Part shown: positions 30,828 through 39,300 of the stretch, in pieces | Position numbering within the stretch: position 1 is the stretch's first letter | Layout: every line of letters starts with the position of its first letter | IMG/VR virus record: IMGVR_UViG_3300031886_000011 | Span: 1-41,546 of that record | Reading direction: 5' to 3' (one strand) | DNA from: a virus | DNA length: 41,546 nt | Position numbers and translations under genes: made by a program | The notes under the pieces: model-generated | Told to the model about the DNA's origin: nothing | What the model saw: only the letters and a program-made list of their open reading frames with translations | Databases searched by the model: none

Positions 30828-31654
30828 AACCAGAGGTAATATGGGCGGCCGACTACATCAAGGAAGTAACCAACGGCAAGCCTATAGAGATAGAGACAAA
30901 GGTGGAAGTTAAACGTGGATCAGATGACCTGACATTCGGACATGCTGATGCCTACTGCGATGGTAACCTATTTGACCTCAAGACGGGTCAACACAAGCGT
31001 GATTACGGTCCCCAGATGGCCGTGTACGGGCTTGGAATGATGCAAAGGTATAATCTGCCCAGCATCACAGTCCATCTGCTGTATTCGGCATTCAGGGAAG
31101 TGGACTCATATACCATTACAAGAGAGGAAGCTGAGGCTGAAGTGTACGGGATTGTTGATACGACACAGAATCCCAAAGCATCCCCAAAGCCATGCTCATA
31201 CTGTTCTTGGTGTAAGCATAAGGAGAACTGTAGCGCACTCTCAGGATTGGCGACTACATGCAGTGATGGTCTTGACTTACCCAAGTCAATGGACCTGAGC
31301 AAGGTAACTGACCCGTCAGAGATGGGTAAGTTTAAGGCGATGGCCGACTCCCTGAAGATATGGATTGATGCAGTCAATGCCAAGTCGAAGGAGTTCGATG
31401 ACATCGTTGGATACTACAAGGTCACAAGGAAGGGTAACAAGTCAGTCAAGGATGTATGGGAAGCAGTCAGCGACATAGACATGGAACCCAAGGAGTTTAT
31501 ATCATGTTGCACTGTCTCGTGGCCCAAGCTGGTCAGCAAGTACAGTGAAGTATGGGGTATTTCTAAAGAGCAGGCAGAGGAAAAGTTGTCCGTCCTTCTG
31601 TCAGCTCAGATAAAAGAGGGACACGAAACCAAATACTGGAGGAAAAATGGCTGA
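30818..31654 (+). CDS. Cas4/RecB-like exonuclease, catalytic half, 278 aa
   Basis: I start at ATG 30818, where GGAAAG gives a modest ribosome site. Residues ~32-55 carry T-F-G-H-A-D-A-Y-C-D-G-N-L-F-D-L-K-T-G-Q, the Asp and D-x-K of the PD-(D/E)xK core, followed by Q-M-A-V-Y-G-L-G-M, the usual QxxxY motif. C-S-Y-C-S-W-C ... C (residues ~127-139) gives four Cys like the iron-sulphur or zinc cluster of Cas4-type nucleases. The C-terminal ~120 residues are helical. It should degrade DNA ends to feed annealing by Erf. The N-terminal motifs lie in a separate frame-compatible ORF at 30530-30739. Confidence 0.7.
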   Translation: MEIEPEVIWAADYIKEVTNGKPIEIETKVEVKRGSDDLTFGHADAYCDGNLFDLKTGQHKRDYGPQMAVYGLGMMQRYNLPSITVHLLYSAFREVDSYTITREEAEAEVYGIVDTTQNPKASPKPCSYCSWCKHKENCSALSGLATTCSDGLDLPKSMDLSKVTDPSEMGKFKAMADSLKIWIDAVNAKSKEFDDIVGYYKVTRKGNKSVKDVWEAVSDIDMEPKEFISCCTVSWPKLVSKYSEVWGISKEQAEEKLSVLLSAQIKEGHETKYWRKNG

Positions 31655-31928
31655 AGAAGTCAAGATAAGATACAACAGAGTGAAGGTTGGCGAAGGTGCC
31701 ACCTTTGATAACGAACCCAAGACACCAGCGCATCCCAAGTTCAAGGGAAACATTGAATTTGAGGAGGACATTCCGGCTGGCACACGGCTGGAGGTGTCTA
31801 TATGGGTCAACGAAGCGAAGCAGGACGGCAAGAAGCTGAAGCGGGGGGATAAGTACCTCAAGCTCCATGCTTCCAAGCTCGTTCCTCAAGCTGAAGGAGA
31901 AGCAGTAGAACAAGTAGAAGTGTTTTAG
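31647..31928 (+). CDS. Small beta-rich protein after the exonuclease, possible ssDNA-binding protein, 93 aa
   Basis: GGAGGAAAA before the ATG; the start overlaps the exonuclease end by eight bases. The sequence is strand-rich: R-Y-N-R-V-K-V-G-E-G-A-T-F-D (residues ~8-21), F-K-G-N-I-E-F-E-E-D (~32-41), T-R-L-E-V-S-I-W-V-N-E (~46-56) and Y-L-K-L-H-A-S-K-L (~70-78), with a Lys-rich turn. Strands alternating with aromatics could form an OB fold, and the place in a recombination block fits an SSB, but no diagnostic motif is present. Confidence 0.5.
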   Translation: MAEEVKIRYNRVKVGEGATFDNEPKTPAHPKFKGNIEFEEDIPAGTRLEVSIWVNEAKQDGKKLKRGDKYLKLHASKLVPQAEGEAVEQVEVF

Positions 31929-31948
31929 GAAAACACAGAGACAAACGT

Positions 31949-31982
31949 GGGGGAGTAGGGCATTAGCCTTGCTCCCCCTTTT
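31949..31982 (+). terminator. Intrinsic terminator
   Basis: GGGGGAG (31949-31955) pairs with CTCCCCC (31972-31978), with AGG/CCT extending the stem inside, followed at once by TTTT. Lies 20 bases after the preceding stop and ~19 before the DnaA-like gene. Good form for the plus strand. Confidence 0.75.
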
Positions 31983-32000
31983 CAACCCAAAAGGAGTAAG

Positions 32001-32456
32001 ATGAGATCAAGAAAAGGAAAGCTCGAAAGAGCTATAATCAAACCTGAAAAGGAAATATTGGACAGAGCACTCAATGTCGTGACTGAGTGGTCCGGACTTA
32101 AACCTATGGACATTCTCGGAAGACGAAGGTTCCAGCAGATAGTGGATGCCAGACACTTCTGGTGGATGCTTTGCCTGCGGACGGGAGAGTTCACCTTGAG
32201 CAGACTTGGTGAGCTGGTCGGGCGTGACCACGGTTCAGTGATACACGCCAGAGGCAGGCATGAGAACATGCTTGAGGTTGGTCAACAAATATCTGCCGAC
32301 TTGGCTCGCGCCAACTATAGGAAGAAGTATAATAACGGCACCGTGCGTTACTCAGAAAGCTGGGAGCATCTAGTTACTGAATACAGCAAGGCTAAGTTGC
32401 TTGACACGGAGAAAGGCAGAACCCATGACGAGGAACACACCCACAGTTTGGTATAA
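32001..32456 (+). CDS. DnaA domain IV-like DNA-binding protein, 151 aa
   Basis: AAGGAGTAAG precedes the ATG. Residues ~22-90 match the DNA-binding domain IV of DnaA: V-V-T-E-W-S-G-L-K-P-M-D-I-L-G-R-R-R-F, V-D-A-R-H-F-W-W-M-L-C-L-R and the signature G-R-D-H-G-S-V-I-H-A (residues 74-83; bacterial form G-R-D-H-T-T-V-x-H-A). The AAA+ ATPase and domain I are absent; the remaining ~60 residues are a charged helical tail. It should bind DnaA boxes, either to recruit host DnaA to the phage origin or to compete with it. The next gene, overlapping by 32 bases, is a probable replication initiator. Confidence 0.82.
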   Translation: MRSRKGKLERAIIKPEKEILDRALNVVTEWSGLKPMDILGRRRFQQIVDARHFWWMLCLRTGEFTLSRLGELVGRDHGSVIHARGRHENMLEVGQQISADLARANYRKKYNNGTVRYSESWEHLVTEYSKAKLLDTEKGRTHDEEHTHSLV

Positions 32457-33246
32457 GAATTGTCTATACCAGATGGAAGACCAAGAGATGGTCTGGCTTC
32501 AATGTCAAGATAGTGGGTCGTGTGCTGTATGGGAGTGGCTTAAAGCTGATTGCTGGAAGCGTGGCTCCGCACAGATACGATCCTTGTCCGACATAGAGAA
32601 GGATGGGATTGCCCGGATGCTTGGCATTAACGTAAAGCGTTTCGATAATGTCATATCCATGATGGTTGATGACCTGAAATGGATTGACTCGGACATGAAG
32701 ATACGTAGCTGGGAGAAATGGCAGTCCATCTCCGCGAAGGAGGCAGATGCTGACAGACAGTACGTCAAGTATTGGAAGGATAAGGCAAGGGAGGAAGGTG
32801 ACCCCGAACTCCCGCCTGAACTTCAGGATGATAAATTCCGTATAGCATGGGAGGAGTACCTGAAGTACCGGACAGAGAACAGATGGAAACCCTTAAGGGC
32901 TATGTCAATTGAACGCAAATGGCGGGAGTTGGCTGGCTGGGGTTTGGATGGAGCAATAGAATCCATTGAGCAAACCATAAGGAACGGTTGGCAGGGATTG
33001 TTCGTCCCGCAATCAAGGGTAACCAAGGACAGCAAGGACGGCACAGTCGGCAAGAAGCCATCATTCTGGGAACTGAAGCAGAAGATAACAATGATAGAAG
33101 AAGAAATGAAAGACTTGCGCGGTCGCTACTTCAGTGGACCGCCATCTAGTACATGGGAGAAAAACCAGAAAGGCCAAGAGGCTAAGTCAAGATGGCGTGA
33201 ACTGAAACAAAAGGTAGAAAGACTAAAGTCAGAGTGCATTAACTAA
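32425..33246 (+). CDS. Probable phage replication initiator / helicase-loader-like protein, 273 aa
   Basis: I start at ATG 32425 (AAAGG upstream) inside the DnaA-like gene; a TTG at 32401 in frame is possible. The N-terminal ~95 residues have W-Y-K-N-C-L-Y, then a helical region like a winged-helix (D-I-E-K-D-G-I-A-R-M-L-G-I-N-V-K-R-F-D). Residues ~130-195 read F-R-I-A-W-E-E-Y-L-K-Y-R ... I-E-Q-T-I-R-N-G-W-Q-G-L-F, a phrase common at the end of DnaD/lambda-O-type phage replication proteins. The C-terminus is a coiled coil. It should bind the origin and bring the host helicase; no helicase is encoded. Confidence 0.6.
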   Translation: MTRNTPTVWYKNCLYQMEDQEMVWLQCQDSGSCAVWEWLKADCWKRGSAQIRSLSDIEKDGIARMLGINVKRFDNVISMMVDDLKWIDSDMKIRSWEKWQSISAKEADADRQYVKYWKDKAREEGDPELPPELQDDKFRIAWEEYLKYRTENRWKPLRAMSIERKWRELAGWGLDGAIESIEQTIRNGWQGLFVPQSRVTKDSKDGTVGKKPSFWELKQKITMIEEEMKDLRGRYFSGPPSSTWEKNQKGQEAKSRWRELKQKVERLKSECIN

Positions 33247-33257
33247 ATTAAGCAGGT

Positions 33258-33284
33258 AACCCTCGTGGGTGGAGTCGGGTTTTT
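33258..33284 (+). terminator. Terminator of the early block
   Basis: AACCC (33258-33262) pairs with GGGTT (33277-33281), ending in a T-run; a smaller ACCC-TCGT-GGGT stem can form inside. It follows the last plus-strand gene by 11 bases in the 122-base convergent gap. The rest of this gap (to 33368) shows no gene; T-rich stretches there have no clear hairpin for the minus strand. Confidence 0.6.
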
Positions 33285-33368
33285 GTTATTATTTCCCAAC
33301 TCATCATCTTGGAAAGGGTTCACGGGTCAAGGCGGATTTTTTCTTGTCGCGCCCTCTAGCTCGGCCTG

Positions 33369-36300
33369 CTACCTAAACAGTTCCATCAGTCTAGCCTTGT
33401 CCAGCCTATACATGTGTGCCTCTACATCCTTGGTTAAAATTGGACCACCCTTCTTTTCCGGATTAGCCATGTATGCCCAATAAGCATCCCTTTCCTCTCT
33501 ATCCATCCTGCCTAAAGCACTCATCAGATACCTTGCCCTAGTCACGGTATCTTTACTCTTCAGAAATTTCTCATCATTGCTTAAATCCAATTCTTTAAAC
33601 TTCTTAATTATGGCTTTGCTTATCAAGTCCCTCTCGTAGGTATCCTCTATATTGCTAATAAGTAAGTTTGCCTTCCTTGCTCGATCTATGGGGTCAAGAC
33701 CCCTTGTTTCCTTCATGAACCCATTAACAATTCTACTTCTATTTAACGATTCCAGATCAGACTGCTGCTGAAACTTATGCATCTCCTCAATGTTCTCGCT
33801 TGGGGCAATAAATTGTGAGCGGAACAACCTCTTGCCAATGGCAGACAGAACGGGTGTTGACCTTAGGGCTGAACGATCCTTGTCTTCCGGGGCTGGAATG
33901 AATTGCGATACCAGCCCAGCAGAGAGTCCGTTGACACCGTGTTGCCATAACAGTGGTGACCCACCAATGGTCCGCCCTATCCATCTGTAGAACTCCGGTG
34001 TGCTATCATAGTATTGCTCCACATCAGGCACCCCCTTCAGGTCTCTGCGAACAATGTCTGCGTGGTAGTGCATGTTTCTACCCGTTGCTAGTTCCAATGG
34101 GGTCTTGAGTATCGGGTTAAGACCGGACCCTATACTCTCAATTCTTTCCAGTATATTCAGGTCAAGCCCACCTTCCTTGGTGGAAATGTTTATTGGAGAC
34201 ATACCCTCAGCAAGGTTGGCAACCAAATGCTGAACAGCTTTCGGGTCTTTCGCATAAGCCAAGTCGAGAAGATGCTCGATTGACCGTGAGAATAGTCCGG
34301 CAGTTTCGCGTCTTGGTATCCTTATATAGTCTCTGGTCTTCTCCTCAGTGTAAGGATTGATGAAGAAACTATCCATCGGGATATGATAATAATGATCTAA
34401 GTCCTTCTGGCTAACCTTCCTTATATCTTCCTCATATTCTTCCTCGTGATTCTTTTTCCACAGCAGGATGGTTGGTATGCCAACAAATATGGACATCCTT
34501 GTCCATGCCTTCATTGCTTCCGCAGGGTCTTTTGCTGGGTTCAATCTCTGGATGTCAGATTCAACTCCCTGAACACGGGCATTGTAGAACATGAATATCA
34601 GGTTGAGATACTGCTTCTCGGTCATCTTACCCATCCGGGCAAAGTCCGGTGAACCCGCATACCTGCGAACCTCAAGGGCAAGGTTGCTCATCCTCTTCCG
34701 TATCTCCTGCTCAATGGCAGCCTTATCAGGACCAGCCTCAAGCTTGTCGGACTTCTCCCTTAACTCAGTAACCCCCTCAAAGTCCAGCCCACGCTGGAAC
34801 CCCTGAAGCTTCGCTACATATTCAAAAAGTTTACCAATTGTGTTCAGCTCGCTAAGACCTTTCGATACCTTTGCAAAGAACTTATCTTTCTGCCCACGGA
34901 ATCCGGTGCGAAGCTCAGTCTTGATTTCGTTTGGAGTGCCTTGCTCAAGGAAGTCAGCAATGGTTGCCCCAGCAGCCCTGCTGTTAATAAAGTCATTCGC
35001 CAACAGTTCCATGTCAGCGTCAAACCTTGGGCTTATCTTGCTGAAGATAGCATGGGAAGTCCTTGGATAGTTTATCTTAAAGCTGGCTGCAAATGCGCGA
35101 AGCATCGCAGACATATAACCCAAGCCCAATGTCTTTGTGTCCCTGAGGCCGGGAGCATACTTGCTTAACGTAAGCAGCCTTTGCTGGTCAACTACTAGGT
35201 TGCCAATCTGGAAGAATATGTTCGCACCAACTGCTCCCATCTTAAAGAGTCCCCCGAACTTGGTCATCAGCTTAACCATCGCATGGTCACTGCGACTGTC
35301 ATACTTGAGTGCATCAGCAATGCTTTCCTCAACCAAGAAGCTGCGCTTCAATCCGTTCTCGTAAAGCTCAACCTTCCCGTAGCCTTTAGGGATGACCTTC
35401 TTCCCGGTAATAATCTGACCCTTCAGGCGTGCAATCTCCTGATGAAGTATTGCAATTTCTGAATCCTTTATTCCCGGCAGGAGTTCTTCATCCGCCTCTA
35501 TCTCTTTTATCCTATTCTTGTTTACCTCTATAAAGCTCTCGCGGTTTTCGTTCCAAGCCTGAATTCCGCCCTCAGCAGGTTCAGCCTCATTGGAGTAAGG
35601 GGTGATATACTTGCCTTCAGTATCCAAGTCAGCAAGCCCCATGATTAACTTCCCGAACTTGTTGTGTTCAGCGAAATGTATGGAGTCGTGAATCTTCTGC
35701 TGCGCGGCAGCCACCAGCGGCATGATGGTGAAGTCTTCATTGGTTATTCCCGTTACATAATTGAGAAGGTTTTCGTCATTGTTATTGAAGTATTCGGTTA
35801 TAAAGAATGGAGCATAGAAGTCGCTAGACCTCTTGATGTGTGCATATGTGACGGGATCTACCCTCCCAGCCTCAACCAGATGCCATAGGGCTTCGTCAAG
35901 GTGCTTGGCGTATATCTTCGACGCATCCTCATGTCTCTTGGTCTGCTTGGAGCCAACCTTCTTCTCTAGAATCTGGGACAATTTTGTAATCTTATGAACA
36001 TCAAATCCGGCAATCGACTTGTTGTTGACTGCAAGTGTTATGTATTCCATTCGCTCCTGACTATCCAGCCTGCCCCATCCGCTTTCAGTTAACCCTTCGA
36101 TCTTGCCGTCTGCGGTGAGTGTTACCCCCATCTTTGCCCTAAGGGCTACCAGCCTGCTGTCTATCTCCTTCTGCTTTAACAGCCTTGATTGGGCTGACAA
36201 AAGGAATAGGTAATGCTCAAAGTCCTTCACCCTCTGGTTAACACTGTCCTTATTCAGCCCGAACCAAGGGCCACGGAACCATTTATCGGGAGCAATGACC

Positions 36301-39300
36301 TTGACTATATCCTCAAAGAAATTCTTCATTGTTTCATTGGCTATCTGGGTTGCACCAGCACGAAGGTCAAATTCCTTCTCAATGTTCTCCTGCGAAACTT
36401 CCGGGGTAGCAGTCTTGCCTTCCTGAATATTCGCTGCCATAGCTCCAATCGTTCTGCCCTTGCTGATTGTTGCAGCGTAAGTCTCATTCCAGATACGTCT
36501 CCATTTCTTTATATTAAATAATCCTTCTTCCCCTTCCCTGACTTCTTCTAATGGAAGTTCCTGAACCCGCTCACCCTCCTTGAGTAGCTTTTGCTCACTC
36601 TCCGTTAAGGCTTCAGGTGGAGTCTCAGGAACCTCAGCCTCCTTCACCCCTTCTGCGGAGTCCTTCTTCTTGGAGTAGATTGGGTCTTCCAAAATGTTAC
36701 CCGCTGGCTGTGCCCAGTCTTCGTCTTCAGGCATCACGGTTGTGTCCACCACTAAGAGGTTTTCATGGATTGAGTAGGCGGTGGAATCATGTATTTCCTT
36801 GTCATACCTGCCCTCTTTGATTAAGGACAGCCATCCACGCATGATGCGTTGCCCCGTATCAGTGATAGCCGACGGATCAGAAGCTCCTTCGGAGTATGCT
36901 TCTACTAACGCATGTGTCTCCGAGATGGCATGGTCAAGTGCCGTCAGGCTTCCAACATTAATTTTCAATTTGGTCAAGTATTCCTTCATCAAGGATACGA
37001 ATGCGTCCCAAGCAGTCGTTAGTTTTCCGTCCCACTTAATTCGTGTTGCATTAAGGAACTGACGGAACTCAGCGTTCTGCATAGTGGCAGCAGCCAACTC
37101 GTGAACATTTTGAAGTTCGTAATTGAATCCCACGCCGTGGTTCTCAGTTTCTGATCCAGCGTATGCGTAATCCACGGCCCCATCCGTAAATTCAACCCTA
37201 GTTCCTGCTGCTGCTTCCCTTAGGACATTCAAGAACTTGCTGTATCTCTTGAAGGCGGCTTTCGTCTCATGCCTTGAAAATTCTTGCCATTGCAGGGACT
37301 TAAACGTAATTGCGTGCCACATCTCGTGATTAAGGGCTTCATAGGCATCCAATACGTTCTGGTCGGGTTCAATTACAATTTGACCACGATCGTAATACCC
37401 CCTAGCACGAGATTGATTTTTACCTACAGTCATACCCTTCATGTCAAGAAAGTGAACCCTGATGTTCGCATCCTTCAACGCCTTAAGCAGTATCTTGTTC
37501 TGCTCAAATAGCCCCCTAAGGTTTGAGTCTTCAATCCCATCTTGCTTGAGTTCCCGATAAGCCATTTCCCTTAACGCTATCTCGGCTGACTCCAGATTAA
37601 GTGAACCATCCACATTCCCATCCCTTATCTCATCAGCAATAGTCCAACCCTGATAGACACCCCTGCTATCAAATTCTTTTTCAGTGAGAGTTCTCTTTAT
37701 CTTTATTATCTTTGAGTCGTCAGTCAGTCCCTCCGTGCTGTCATCTGCGATGGAGTCCCAATAGGCTCCCTTCCTCTTGCCCCTTGAGGCTCCCTTCTTC
37801 TTACCCCTTGACATTGCGATCCGTACGTCTTCCCTGCTAATGTCGTGACTCTTGGTTACACCATCCATGTAAACCTCAAGCTCATCACGAAGAGAAACCA
37901 TCAGGCTGGTCAGGTTGCTTTTAGAGAATGGATTAGGAGTCCCGAATTTTTCGCTCTCAAAGTATTCAGACTCAATGCCTCTATGCTTCGGAAAGTAACT
38001 CTCCATCGCTTCGTTGGCATCAAGCTTAATGTAATGGACGCCATGCTTATCTTGGCGTCTATTGTTATGTTCCCTTACTGCTTTCTTGACATCCTTCTCG
38101 ATGAGGTTTGTGTCATACCGTTTTCCCCTCTTTCCTTCTTCCTTTTTAATGCGCCTCAACCTAGCCCTTATTTCCATAATCGCACGCTCAACCTTATCCC
38201 TCTGTTCGCGAAGATTCTTAACATGCTCTTGAGTTACATCCGCCTGCTTCTCTACCGGAACATACTGATCTGCTCTGGCAAAGGGCTGTTTATGTATGTC
38301 CCGTGTAGCATAAATTCCCTTCTGTGCTGGTCCAGCATTGTCCGGCCCTTTGTATAAAGGTGGATGCTTCGACCCGATCTTCCTGCCCTTATCGGCGTCG
38401 AACCTTTCCCCATGAATCTCCATCCAATCATTGACCTCTGCCTCCGTCATTGGCCGCCACACAGCATTGGGGTCTTGTGGAGTCCATACGATACTTCTAC
38501 GAATTACCTTTCGTGGCCTGCTGCCAATAACCTTGCCGAACTTATCGTACGTAAGGATTATCTTCGGCTTTCCTTTCGGGGCATAAACCTCAAGCTCCGC
38601 TTCAAGGAGGCGCAACTCCCGGCTTAATGTCTTTTCCCTATCAACCAAGCTTCTGCTCTTTGCGTTTTGGGTTTCCTCCCTATAGGCAAAGTTGGTTGCG
38701 TGATCTACAAGTATGGAACTTATATCATGGTACAATGCTTCAGAAGAAGTGTCTGTATCTGCAAGCTTGCCCATATCGAGAGCTTTGGACCCAAGAACTA
38801 TATTCCTCACTCCATCCTCAAATCCGGAAAGTGCCCTCAGTAACCGAGCTTGAGCAACCATCTTGTTTATGATGTTGCTATCCTTGGATGCATTCGGTCT
38901 GGCATCCCAAATGGGATCAAGCTTCTGGTCTACAGCCTCAACCAAGCCTCCGGTGCTAGTCTCTTCATGAACCCTAGTCTGCCACCCCGTTCTTGTGCGA
39001 CTTTCAAACCTATCCAAGCCCAAGCCCTTACGCATGTTATCAATGAAACGATGCAACATTCTCCGGTATGCGACTTTGGTAAAGTTTAGCCCAGCCTCTG
39101 CCCCACCCTCTTCGTAAATTTCACCAAGTTCCACTCGAACATCTTGGTAGGCATCAGTAGCCCACTCCATTGCCATTCCTATATCCTTTGAAGCAGACTT
39201 CCGCATATAAAGGAACTGACCATCCTTATCATACATGGCAAGCTGGCTGAGTGAGCGATATGCCATGCTGATTGCGTTTCTCCTCAGCTTCTCAAGCCAA

